Assembly (NCBI GenBank): GCA_020024615.1
Contig: JAHHTP010000001.1
Location: 1 to 64,000 of the forward strand
Direction: 5' to 3'
DNA from: Oscillospiraceae bacterium
GTDB lineage: Bacteria; Bacillota; Clostridia; Oscillospirales; Ruminococcaceae
DNA length: 64,000 bases
Shown here piece by piece: positions 17,484 to 25,747 of the stretch. Both the position numbers and the translations under genes were made by a program. The first letter of the stretch is position 1; each line of letters starts with the position of its first letter. The notes beneath the pieces are model-generated. The model was not told where the DNA came from, made no database searches, and saw only the letters and a list, made by a program, of their open reading frames with translations.

Positions 17484-17983
17484 CAGTTATGGAAGCAGCT
17501 GAAGGAATTAGTACCTACCAAATCCAACGTTATCTGCGTAGTTTATATTTATCAGACAGCAGAATACCATTAATTAACCCGGATGGTATTTATGGGGAAG
17601 AAACAGCCAATGCGGTTAAGATTTTCCAACAGATTTATGCTTTGCCTGTAACAGGTTCTGTGGATTATCTGACTTGGGAAAAATTAAGAGAACAGGCAAA
17701 GATATCAGATCAGTCTCTGAATTTCCCAGAAGAGTTGGCTATATTTGGAATAGACCAACTGCCAGTAAAACCTGGAAGCTATGCGGGAGAAATCTATTTG
17801 TTTCAAGCGCTGCTTACCGCGCTTTCTTTACGGTATGCTAATATAAACAGTGTAGATATTACAGGAACATACGATGGCAGAACCATCAAGGCTGTAGAAG
17901 AACTGCAAAAGTTGTTTCATCTACCGCAGACTGGTATTTTGGATTTGGTATTATGGAATAAATTATCGGATATTTGGAAATAA
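17480..17983 (+). CDS. Small peptidoglycan-binding protein (two PG_binding_1 repeats)
   Basis: A 167-residue protein made almost entirely of two peptidoglycan-binding repeats: residues about 15-70 (DGIYGEETANAVKIFQQIYA, GSVDYLTWEKL) and 95-165 (GTYDGRTIKAVEELQKLFHL, TGILDLVLWNKL). It has no signal peptide and no catalytic domain. It is translationally coupled to the SpoIID-like gene by an ATGA overlap. The two proteins probably act together on the same glycan target, one as a binding accessory. No terminator is obvious after the stop. Confidence 0.82.
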   Translation: MTVMEAAEGISTYQIQRYLRSLYLSDSRIPLINPDGIYGEETANAVKIFQQIYALPVTGSVDYLTWEKLREQAKISDQSLNFPEELAIFGIDQLPVKPGSYAGEIYLFQALLTALSLRYANINSVDITGTYDGRTIKAVEELQKLFHLPQTGILDLVLWNKLSDIWK

Positions 17984-18026
17984 AAAAAGAATGCACAAAA
18001 TGCAAACTTTAAATCGGTTATTTCCA

Positions 18027-18055
18027 TTTACAAATTGGTTAAAAGGTAGTATAAT
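18027..18055 (+). promoter_or_regulatory. Promoter of the MATE exporter gene
   Basis: TTTACA (18027-18032), a 17-base spacer and TATAAT (18050-18055), about 55 bases before the start codon. Confidence 0.8.
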
Positions 18056-18109
18056 TATTTCCGAAGGATTATCTATAATAAATATTCTTCAGGAAAGGAA
18101 TGTAGTATT

Positions 18110-19492
18110 TTGGATACAACAATAAAAACCCCGAATTGGTTAATGCGTTATCTTGATAAACAGCTGACCACTTCCCAGTTTACTGCAAAGCAGATTGTGG
18201 ATTTATATATCCCGATGGTGCTGGACTATTTTTCGATTTTTGCCATCAATATTTTGGCATCTGCCATGGTCAGTGCATCCAGTCAGGAGGCTATCTCCGC
18301 AGTTAGCCTTGTTGGATCACTTGGATTTATGGTTACGGCCTTGTTTAGTGCGATGTCTACTGGTGGTACTGTTCTGGTTGCACAGGCAAAGGGACGCGGT
18401 GATGAAAATGGATTGAAAAAAGCTTGTGGTCAGACTATATTATTAACCAGTATAATGGGTATTATCTGTACATTTATTCTGGTCGCATTTGCCGATCCGA
18501 TTGTGCATTTGTTATTTGGTGAAGCCAATCCGCTGATTGTTGAATATGGCATTACTTATCTGGTACTATATGCGTGGTCTTATATTCCGTTTGCGATTTT
18601 CAACTCGATCAACTCGTGTTTTCGTGGCATGGGTGAAGCCAAGAAATGCCTTGTCCTGTCCATTATCATTAATGTAGCACATCTGGTATTCTCTTTCATC
18701 TTCATCAATGGAATGGATATGGGTGTTGCAGGTTCCGGCTGGTCGCTCATTATTGCGCGTATTATCGGTGCGGTTTGTGCAGTGGGCATGATGTTCTTTG
18801 TTTCAGCGCAGGCTCGCATTGGCATTAAGGATTTATTTAATATTAAAGTTGATTTCCTGAAGAAAATTTTCAAGTTAGCTATGCCGTTTGCCGTAGAGCA
18901 GATACTATTCCAGGCTGGTGTTTTATTAACGAACACCTATGTTTCCAAACTGCCGGATGATAGCATTGCTGCAAACAGTATTGCGCTTTCCGTATTTAAC
19001 CTACTATTTATTGCGGCGAATGCGTTGATGGGTCTGATTATGACGGTATGTGGTCAGTGCGTTGGTGCAAAAAACTATGACTTGGCGAGACATTATGTTA
19101 ATAGTTTTATCAAATTCGGCCGGGTTGTCCTGTTAGCCAATGTGTTGATTACAGCACCATTGATGCCACTTTTAATGATCCTATATCAGCCGTCTGCAAC
19201 AGTTGAACCGGTTGTGTATCAGCTGCTTGGTATTGGTGCACTGGCAAACATTCTTCTTTGGTGTGATGGTTATCTAATTCCGGCATGTTTGCGTTCTGCT
19301 GGCGATGCTGCATTTACTACTGTGGCCAGCTTGGCCTCGATGTGGGTGGCGCGTGTTATGATCGGTTATCTCCTGACAATGGTCTTGGGATTCGGAATTT
19401 ATGGTGTATGGCTGACCTACTACATTGAGTACGGTATCAGATTGGTTATATTCCGTATTCGGCTGAAGGGAAACAGTTGGCAGAAGATGTAA
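18110..19492 (+). CDS. MATE-family multidrug/metabolite exporter
   Basis: A 460-residue integral membrane protein with about 12 hydrophobic segments in two similar halves, typical of Na+- or H+-coupled MATE transporters. Family-like segments are VSLVGSLGFMVTALFSAMST and GGTVLVAQAKGRGDE in the first half and ANALMGLIMTVCGQCVGAKN in the second. The start is taken as TTG at 18110, ten bases after AGGAAAGGA; the next in-frame ATG, 33 bases downstream, has no ribosome binding site. It is monocistronic. The substrate (drug, toxin or metabolite) cannot be told from sequence. Confidence 0.92.
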   Translation: MDTTIKTPNWLMRYLDKQLTTSQFTAKQIVDLYIPMVLDYFSIFAINILASAMVSASSQEAISAVSLVGSLGFMVTALFSAMSTGGTVLVAQAKGRGDENGLKKACGQTILLTSIMGIICTFILVAFADPIVHLLFGEANPLIVEYGITYLVLYAWSYIPFAIFNSINSCFRGMGEAKKCLVLSIIINVAHLVFSFIFINGMDMGVAGSGWSLIIARIIGAVCAVGMMFFVSAQARIGIKDLFNIKVDFLKKIFKLAMPFAVEQILFQAGVLLTNTYVSKLPDDSIAANSIALSVFNLLFIAANALMGLIMTVCGQCVGAKNYDLARHYVNSFIKFGRVVLLANVLITAPLMPLLMILYQPSATVEPVVYQLLGIGALANILLWCDGYLIPACLRSAGDAAFTTVASLASMWVARVMIGYLLTMVLGFGIYGVWLTYYIEYGIRLVIFRIRLKGNSWQKM

Positions 19493-19504
19493 GATCTTGA
19501 CCTT

Positions 19505-19537
19505 AAGAGATTGTCTTCTTGACAATCTCTTTATTTA
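19505..19537 (+). terminator. Terminator of the MATE gene
   Basis: An 11-bp stem (AAGAGATTGTC 19505-19515 with GACAATCTCTT 19521-19531) with a five-base loop, followed by TATTT. Confidence 0.88.
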
Positions 19538-19544
19538 AAAAGCT

Positions 19545-19573
19545 TTGACATACAGGCTGTTTCATACTATAAT
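19545..19573 (+). promoter_or_regulatory. Consensus promoter of the S58 peptidase-GH123-GtrA operon
   Basis: Perfect sigma-A consensus: TTGACA (19545-19550), 17 bases, TATAAT (19568-19573). High basal expression is expected. Confidence 0.92.
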
Positions 19574-19601
19574 ATGATTGAAATGGTAAAAGAGGGCGTA
19601 T

Positions 19602-20651
19602 ATGAAGCAAAAAACAATTCGGGATTATGATATTATCATCGGTGAAATGCAACCAGGGTATTATAATATGATTACTGATGTGCCAGGCGTAAAAGTAGGA
19701 CACTGCACGATTAAAAATGATAAACATCAGACCGGTGTGACAGTGATACTTCCAAAGGAAGAAAATACCTTTGTAAGTGCGCTGCCAGCGGCCTGTTTTG
19801 TGTGGAACGGTTTTGGAAAAACGCTGGGGCTGATGCAGATAGAAGAACTTGGCAAACTGGAAACGCCGATTGCCTTAACCAATACGCTGAATGTTGGTCT
19901 GGTGCATGACGCTTTGGTGGAATATATGGTACAGCGTTGTGAAAAAGACGGTGTAACCATGCATTCTATAAATCCGGTTGTTGGGGAGTGCAATGATTGC
20001 GATATCAATGATATTCTGCATCGCGCAGTAAAAGAAGAGCATGTCTTTACTGCGATAAATGCGGCAGTGGAAGATTTTGAGATGGGTGATGTCGGAGCAG
20101 GTTCTGGAACGATCTGTCACTATCTGAAAGGCGGTATTGGTTCAGCTTCTCGCGTGATGGAAATCGAGGGAAAGACCTATACGCTCGGTGTTCTGGTGCA
20201 GAGCAATTATGGCAGAATGAATGATTTTACTGTTAACGGTAAAAGAATCGGGCCAGAAATTGAAAAAAGGATTGCCCTTGCCGATTGTACCCAGGTGGAC
20301 AAAGGCTCTATTATGATGGTTTTGGCAACTGACTTGCCACTTTCGGACAGGCAGCTAAAGCGGGTAATCAAGCGTATGAGTGTTGGACTTGCCAGGCTGG
20401 GTTCCTATGTTGGGCATGGCAGTGGTGAGGTGATGATCGGATTCACAACTGCAAATCCGATTGCGTTCAAACCACAGTCGCAGGTTGTTTCCCAACAGAT
20501 TTTATGTGAGGACAGTCTGAACGAACCGTTTCGTGCGGCAGCAGAATGCTGCGAGGAAGCCGTGCTAAACTCCATGATTACTGCAACCGCAGCAAAAACA
20601 AGAGAGGGAAAAAGGGTTCATTCTCTTTCGGAATTTGCAGATTTATTTTAG
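19602..20651 (+). CDS. P1/S58-family self-processing aminopeptidase (DmpA/BapA type)
   Basis: A member of the Ntn-like family that includes DmpA L-aminopeptidase/D-esterase and beta-peptidyl aminopeptidases. Hallmarks are ITDVPGVKVGHCT near the N-terminus, DVGAGSGTICHYLKGGIGSA (about residues 163-182) and KGSIMMVLATDLPL. By analogy with DmpA the chain cleaves itself at Gly235-Ser236, making Ser236 the N-terminal nucleophile of the small subunit. The 349-residue length is typical. No signal peptide, so it acts in the cytoplasm on small peptides or amino-acid derivatives. AGAGGG precedes the ATG. It is the first gene of an operon with a GH123-like hydrolase and a GtrA-like protein, an odd mix. 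The physiological substrate is unknown. Confidence 0.92.
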   Translation: MKQKTIRDYDIIIGEMQPGYYNMITDVPGVKVGHCTIKNDKHQTGVTVILPKEENTFVSALPAACFVWNGFGKTLGLMQIEELGKLETPIALTNTLNVGLVHDALVEYMVQRCEKDGVTMHSINPVVGECNDCDINDILHRAVKEEHVFTAINAAVEDFEMGDVGAGSGTICHYLKGGIGSASRVMEIEGKTYTLGVLVQSNYGRMNDFTVNGKRIGPEIEKRIALADCTQVDKGSIMMVLATDLPLSDRQLKRVIKRMSVGLARLGSYVGHGSGEVMIGFTTANPIAFKPQSQVVSQQILCEDSLNEPFRAAAECCEEAVLNSMITATAAKTREGKRVHSLSEFADLF

Positions 20652-20697
20652 TTTTGAGATATATCTGTTAAAATATTTTATATAGGGAGATTTTGTA

Positions 20698-22434
20698 ATG
20701 GAACTGAAAATGTATGATGGTTATTATGTGTATCGCAGCGGTGTGGATGAATATCCGAGTGACCCGCAGCCAGTGAGCCTGTTTGCAGGTAAAAATGATG
20801 AAGCATTTTGTAATCTGCTTGTGCGTGCTGATGATCGTGCGACCTTATCGGTTGGTGAGAATGCTGCATTCTCAAAATATGGTATGTATGAGAATTTCCG
20901 TGTATCTGCTGTATGCAGCAATCCACAGATTTCTGTTTCCTGTAAGATTGTAGGCAAAGTGCCGGATGATGCAGGCGTAAACACTTCTGATATCATTTTA
21001 AATCAGGATTATATTGAGATGGAGCGTTATACCGGACAGCAGGTCATGATTTTAACTTCCGTCCCAGCAGAAGCTGACGCAGGTGACTGCACGGTAACGG
21101 TCAATGTATACCGTCATATTGGATTTGCACCAGAAACATTGGTACAGTCCTTTGAAATGCCGCTTCATGTATACGATTATACTGTTCCGGAAACTAAAGA
21201 TTACCGCTTCCATCTGGATTTGTGGCAGCACAACAGTAATATTGCTCGCAAGCATGATGTTATGTTGTATAGTGATGAGCATTTCGCAGTCATTGAGAGT
21301 TATGTCAAATCGCTGGCAGCGGTTGGTCAGAAGGCTGTTACTGTGATTGCAAGTGAGATTCCGTGGTCTGGTCAGCGCAGCTATAAGGTCAGCAACTACC
21401 CGTCTGATCTGTATGAGTATAACATGATCCGCGTGACCAGAAAGAACGGCGTGTTCGAATATGATTATTCGGTGATGCAGCGTTATATTGATCTCTGCTT
21501 TGCAAATGGCATTGACCGTGAGATTGAGGTGTTTGGTCTGATCAATATCTGGGATGATGCACAGCTCGGTTTTGGAAAAGCGTGTACAGAGGATCCAGAT
21601 GCAGTGCGTATCCGCTATTATGATGCGGATGAGGGGATCTATCGTTATATGGACTCCAACGAGCAGCTGGCAGGTTATGTCAAATCACTTGAGCAGTATT
21701 TTATCTCTACCAATCAGATTCAGTATGTGCAGATTGTGGCTGATGAACCGGATAATGTAGAAAAATACAGAAAATCTCTGAATCGTTTGAAAGAAGCTGC
21801 ACCAGCATTCTTCTATAAAGTTGCAATCAATCACATTGAGTTCATCGAGGAGTTTGGTGACAGCATTTCGGATATTGTTCCAACCATCAATTTTGTGGCA
21901 GACAAGGCAGAATACCTCTCCAAACGCGCGAAAACTAGTAAAGGTAGAACGCTGCTGTATGTATGCTGTGGTCCGGATTATCCAAATACCTTCTTACAGT
22001 CCCCTGCTTATGAGATAGAAGTAATTGGTTATTTCATTTATAAGATCGGTCTGGATGGATTCCTGCGCTGGAACTATACCGTTTGGCCGGAGAATCCAAG
22101 AGAGCGTCTGTCTTTCCGTGCGCCAGGCTGGAAAGCAGGAGATACTAACTTCGTATATCCGGGTCATAACGGCAAAGTTCTGCTTTCACTGCGCTGGTAC
22201 TACCTGAAACGCGCCATTGTCAATTATGAGCTGCTGTCCCGTGCAGCCGAAATGGATTCGAAAATTGCAGATCAGATTTATGACACTGTCTTTGTGGAAA
22301 AAGATCCAGCAGCATTTAAAACAACAACTCGTACAGCAATTGGCTGCAAACAGCCAGAAGAATTGTATGCGCAGAGTCCAGAAAACTATCTGAATGCAAG
22401 GAAGATGCTGTTGGAAGCATTGGAAGGAAAATAA
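20698..22434 (+). CDS. GH123/DUF4091-like glycoside hydrolase, cytoplasmic
   Basis: The C-terminal half matches the DUF4091/GH123 catalytic barrel whose characterised members are beta-N-acetylgalactosaminidases acting by substrate-assisted catalysis. The acidic pair expected for that mechanism is Asp349-Glu350 in VADEPDN. The N-terminal ~170 residues are a beta-sandwich (MILTSVPAEADAGDCTVTVN). A barrel segment is LDLWQHNSNIARKHDV, and GFLRWNYTVWPENPRE near residue 450 is typical of the family. The 578-residue protein has no signal peptide, so an imported oligosaccharide or glycoconjugate is the likely substrate. It is second in the operon behind the S58 peptidase, 46 bases apart. GalNAc specificity is inferred from family only. 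Confidence 0.85.
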   Translation: MELKMYDGYYVYRSGVDEYPSDPQPVSLFAGKNDEAFCNLLVRADDRATLSVGENAAFSKYGMYENFRVSAVCSNPQISVSCKIVGKVPDDAGVNTSDIILNQDYIEMERYTGQQVMILTSVPAEADAGDCTVTVNVYRHIGFAPETLVQSFEMPLHVYDYTVPETKDYRFHLDLWQHNSNIARKHDVMLYSDEHFAVIESYVKSLAAVGQKAVTVIASEIPWSGQRSYKVSNYPSDLYEYNMIRVTRKNGVFEYDYSVMQRYIDLCFANGIDREIEVFGLINIWDDAQLGFGKACTEDPDAVRIRYYDADEGIYRYMDSNEQLAGYVKSLEQYFISTNQIQYVQIVADEPDNVEKYRKSLNRLKEAAPAFFYKVAINHIEFIEEFGDSISDIVPTINFVADKAEYLSKRAKTSKGRTLLYVCCGPDYPNTFLQSPAYEIEVIGYFIYKIGLDGFLRWNYTVWPENPRERLSFRAPGWKAGDTNFVYPGHNGKVLLSLRWYYLKRAIVNYELLSRAAEMDSKIADQIYDTVFVEKDPAAFKTTTRTAIGCKQPEELYAQSPENYLNARKMLLEALEGK

Positions 22435-22437
22435 TGC

Positions 22438-22857
22438 GTGAATAAAATCAAAGCGCTCTATCAAAAATATCGGGAAATCATTTTGTATGCTTGGTTTGGT
22501 GGCTGGACAACGGTCATCAACTATCTGTCTTATTTACTGCTGGAAAATGTCTGCCAGATTCATTATCTGGTAGCAACTGTAATAGCGTGGATACTTTCGG
22601 TTCTGTTTGCATATCTGACCAACCGGAAATGGGTGTTTGCATCAGATGCGCACACCCCCAAAGAGCTTGGTTTGGAGATGGCTTCCTTTTTTGGCAGCCG
22701 TGTATTTTCCGGTATTTGCGATTTTGTGTTGATGTATCTCTGTGTGGATTTGTTTCATTTCAACGGGGATATTTGTAAAATACTCATCAATGTTCTGGTA
22801 ATTATCTTAAACTATTTATTGAGCAAATTATTGGTTTTCCGAAAGAAACGGGAATAA
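22438..22857 (+). CDS. GtrA-family membrane protein (putative lipid-linked sugar flippase)
   Basis: A 139-residue protein with four hydrophobic segments and the GtrA/DPMS-like pattern: YAWFGGWTTVINYLSYLL, then AWILSVLFAYLTNRKWVF and a C-terminal LNYLLSKLLVFRKKRE. Family members help flip polyprenyl-phosphate-linked sugars for cell-wall or surface glycan decoration. The GTG at 22438 lies three bases after the preceding stop and is the only start that gives the full first helix. The 3' end overlaps the converging SLT gene by 30 bases. No glycosyltransferase partner is adjacent. Confidence 0.88.
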   Translation: MNKIKALYQKYREIILYAWFGGWTTVINYLSYLLLENVCQIHYLVATVIAWILSVLFAYLTNRKWVFASDAHTPKELGLEMASFFGSRVFSGICDFVLMYLCVDLFHFNGDICKILINVLVIILNYLLSKLLVFRKKRE

Positions 22858-23520
22858 AGTTTCGTATTCAGCCATCAGTGATAAAATTTCGCTGGTGGCT
22901 TTTGTTGATGTGCGACCGGACTTTCTGGCATTGCTCATTCCGGTTTCACCCAATGCATATGCCATGACAGCGTCGTTTAAGTTGTAATCTTTGAGATAAT
23001 CTGAAAGAATGCCGATACCAGCTTTTATATTTTGTTTTGGATCCATCAGATTGGTTACGCCGAAAGATTTTTTGATGTGTTCTTTTGCAATGTCATTGAT
23101 CTGCATCAGGCCGGAATCAGTAGTACCGTTCGTGTTTTGATGAACAGCTTTGGAATTAAAATTGCTTTCATGTTCGATAATGGCAAGGACAAGCGGATAG
23201 GGAACATCATTCTGCTCACATAAATCATAGGTAAACTGCTGTAATTTTGGGGACAAAGGAATTGTGTCACAGATTACACTTGGTTCTGTTTGGGGGATGG
23301 GCTTACTGTTTGATACTGATTTTTTTGGTGGCTTGACAGGTTTTGAAATTGTAACGACTGCTGGTTTTGTTTCAATCACCGTATCAGCTGGTGGAATTTC
23401 TTCCGGTGGATTTGGTTGAACTGGTGCTGCAGCAATGAGAAGCGGCAGGACAATAGCTGGAAAAATAAGCAACGGAAGACGCTTTTTAGGATGTTTGACT
23501 TTAAACCAGATTATTTTCAT
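22828..23520 (-). CDS. Membrane-anchored lytic transglycosylase (SLT domain)
   Basis: Cleaves peptidoglycan glycan strands outside the membrane. The N-terminus is basic followed by a hydrophobic segment (LPLLIFPAIVLPLLIAAAPV), an uncleaved anchor or signal. Then comes a Pro/Lys-rich spacer to about residue 85 and an SLT domain. The catalytic Glu is Glu118 in AIIEHESNFNSKA; SGLMQIN and MAYALGETG complete the domain. The product has 230 residues. Its last 30 bases overlap the 3' end of the convergent GtrA-like gene, so no terminator lies between the two. Confidence 0.9.
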   Translation of the reverse strand: MKIIWFKVKHPKKRLPLLIFPAIVLPLLIAAAPVQPNPPEEIPPADTVIETKPAVVTISKPVKPPKKSVSNSKPIPQTEPSVICDTIPLSPKLQQFTYDLCEQNDVPYPLVLAIIEHESNFNSKAVHQNTNGTTDSGLMQINDIAKEHIKKSFGVTNLMDPKQNIKAGIGILSDYLKDYNLNDAVMAYALGETGMSNARKSGRTSTKATSEILSLMAEYETLFPFLSENQ

Positions 23521-23625
23521 AATGCAATTCCTTTCTTTGAATATCGGTATAAGACAAGTATAGTTTATTTTACCAGTATTTATGCAAAAGGAATGTCAAA
23601 AAGATGGTTATAAGAATAATAGAAA

Positions 23626-23653
23626 AGCCGGAAGGATGGAAATCCCTCCGGCT
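23626..23653 (-). terminator. Terminator of the GH20 gene
   Basis: AGCCGGAAGGA (23626-23636) pairs, with one mismatch, with TCCCTCCGGCT (23643-23653). On the minus strand the stem is followed by TTTTCTATTATT. Confidence 0.85.
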
Positions 23654-23672
23654 AAATGTTTAATTTTTAGAA

Positions 23673-25580
23673 TTAGTATGATTTGCTGTTTCTGGATGCA
23701 CCAATGGTAGCGATATTATTCCAGAAGCATTCGTTCACCGCAAGACTTGCATCGGAATCTTCCGGTCTGCAATCATAGTAGAGGATATCTTCTTCCAGTT
23801 CTGGTAGAGATTCCACTTCACCTTCAATATATGCGCTCAAGCGTTCGATAGCACGGGATACACGCTGTTTCTGACCGCCCATGCGGACATCAAATAACTC
23901 TAGACCGTTTACCTTATTTTCTTTGAACCAGCTGTTGGAGTAAACTTCCATAAAATCGGTTTCCAGCGCGAGCAGACCCGGCAGAATCTCGTAAGCATAA
24001 TCACCCAATGCCATACGGTCATTTGCTTTATATGCTTTGCGAATGTCACGGCTGCAATCTGCTTTATATGCATCAATTTCGGCAAGGCAGGCAAGCGGAG
24101 CAAATACATGTTCCAGATGCGGGCTTCTTTCAGCTGCTTCGCGCAGCATTTCTGCGGTTTCGAAGTAATGCTTGCTGGTTTCATCTGTTACATGACGATC
24201 AAAGTAGCCGAACATTGGGTCAACATATAGTAACTGTTTGCTCGGGGAGCAGCCACAGAATTCAATCGACGGAGTCGGATTTTCCGGGGTGTCGGTTAGA
24301 CGATCCATGATATCAAAGTCAGCTAAGCTCTCACCGCCGGTGCAGGTAGCAAAGCGTTTTTCCATATGTTCTCTGGAGTAATTATCCTCGTATGCGCATT
24401 CTGCCCATAATTGGAAGGTCGGTAGAACTGAGAACAGAGATGCCTCTCCGCCATCATCGCCCCAAGAGGTGACAATCATCTGTTTGATATCGTATTTTTT
24501 GCAGCATTCATGGGCCGGGATGCTTGCAACATAGCTGTAACTGTTGTGCGGTGCAAAACCGGACCATTTCCATGCGCCAGAAGCAAAGGAGATACTTGGG
24601 CTCATTCTCTTATGGGCAGCAAGCATATCATCATAGATTTTCGGGTCGGTGGAGTAATAATTCCAGTAAACCAGATCGACATCTTTCGGAATCAGAGCGG
24701 CCTTTTCTGGAGAAATTTCGATGTTACTCTCATACTGGTCATTGTTGAGCAGGCGGAAGAACATATCGCTCCACATCATTGCACGGTAGCCGTATTTATC
24801 ACAAATAGCTTTTACCTTTGCAAAGTGGCGCAGCATGATATCCATGCGGTCAGCTTCGCCATGCACATCTCGATATTTACCAAGACCCAGCATATGTGCC
24901 TCATCCATGCCAATGTTGATTCTGCGGCAGCGTAGGCTTTCAGACATGGTTTTTACCATCGCTTCAATCAAAGCATAGGTGCGGTCGTCATCAACCAGCA
25001 GAATATCATCGAAGTCTGTGTAATCTGCATAAGTGGACCAGCGTAGCGTTTTGCCCAGATGTGCGAGTGTCTGAATGCAAGGAATGAGTTCCATGCCAAA
25101 TAAAGCACAGTAATCATCCATCTTTTTCAGTTCGGATTTGGTGTATCTGCCACGCAGATAACCAAAATATGGATATCCTTCGATTTCGTAGGTATCCTCC
25201 GTGTACATTTGAATACCGCTATAACCCATCAGTGCAAAATACTGTACCATGCGGCAGAAGCCTTCATAGTGCATGACAGCATTTCTGGAAGCATCAATCA
25301 TGGTTTCCAGCTGCGGGTAGAGCAGATCCTCGCAGATGGTTTTCTTGGATTCTGCTTTTTCGGCAGCCAGTCCTAATGCACGGGCAAACATAAACGGTTT
25401 CTGAATTTTGATGATAATGGCATTATCAGCAAACATGACCTTGATGGAATGTTTCGTCGTTTCATCAACAGTGACGGTCAGAAGCGGTGCGCATTCGTCA
25501 TTTTCAATTGGGAGCAGAGTGGCAAGTTCATCAATCATCTTGACATACTGCTCGGAGAGAGCGGATAAATTTAATTTCAT
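23673..25580 (-). CDS. GH20-type beta-N-acetylhexosaminidase, cytoplasmic
   Basis: Hydrolyses terminal beta-linked GlcNAc or GalNAc. The catalytic barrel runs from about residue 105 (MVQYFALMGYSGIQMYTEDT) with the hallmark acidic pair Asp226-Glu227 in INIGMDEAHMLG. Substrate-pocket segments are IPCIQTLAHLGKTLRW and VTSWGDDGGEASLF. The N-terminal ~80 residues match a GH20b-like domain, and the C-terminal ~200 residues are helical. It has 635 residues and no signal peptide, so it works on imported oligosaccharides. It is monocistronic with its own promoter and terminator. The nearby nagB would use the released amino sugar after phosphorylation. Preference for GlcNAc or GalNAc is not decidable here. 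Confidence 0.88.
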   Translation of the reverse strand: MKLNLSALSEQYVKMIDELATLLPIENDECAPLLTVTVDETTKHSIKVMFADNAIIIKIQKPFMFARALGLAAEKAESKKTICEDLLYPQLETMIDASRNAVMHYEGFCRMVQYFALMGYSGIQMYTEDTYEIEGYPYFGYLRGRYTKSELKKMDDYCALFGMELIPCIQTLAHLGKTLRWSTYADYTDFDDILLVDDDRTYALIEAMVKTMSESLRCRRINIGMDEAHMLGLGKYRDVHGEADRMDIMLRHFAKVKAICDKYGYRAMMWSDMFFRLLNNDQYESNIEISPEKAALIPKDVDLVYWNYYSTDPKIYDDMLAAHKRMSPSISFASGAWKWSGFAPHNSYSYVASIPAHECCKKYDIKQMIVTSWGDDGGEASLFSVLPTFQLWAECAYEDNYSREHMEKRFATCTGGESLADFDIMDRLTDTPENPTPSIEFCGCSPSKQLLYVDPMFGYFDRHVTDETSKHYFETAEMLREAAERSPHLEHVFAPLACLAEIDAYKADCSRDIRKAYKANDRMALGDYAYEILPGLLALETDFMEVYSNSWFKENKVNGLELFDVRMGGQKQRVSRAIERLSAYIEGEVESLPELEEDILYYDCRPEDSDASLAVNECFWNNIATIGASRNSKSY

Positions 25581-25615
25581 AATGAGGCTCCTTTCGAACC
25601 AATATTTTCATTTAG

Positions 25616-25644
25616 ATTATACCATAAATTTACAGGATTATCAA
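25616..25644 (-). promoter_or_regulatory. Promoter of the GH20 gene
   Basis: On the minus strand, TTGATA (25644-25639), 17 bases, TATAAT (25621-25616). It diverges from the flippase promoter 40 bases away. Confidence 0.85.
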
Positions 25645-25685
25645 CAGTTTTGTTGTTGCTGTAATGCGTTCAATCCAATGAGAAG

Positions 25686-25714
25686 TTGCATCCAGTTTTG
25701 GAATATGATATAAT
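25686..25714 (+). promoter_or_regulatory. Promoter of the polysaccharide flippase gene
   Basis: TTGCAT (25686-25691), 17 bases, TATAAT (25709-25714), about 34 bases before the ATG. Confidence 0.82.
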
Positions 25715-25747
25715 AACAGGAAGAAGATTAGAAAGAAAGGCGAAAGT

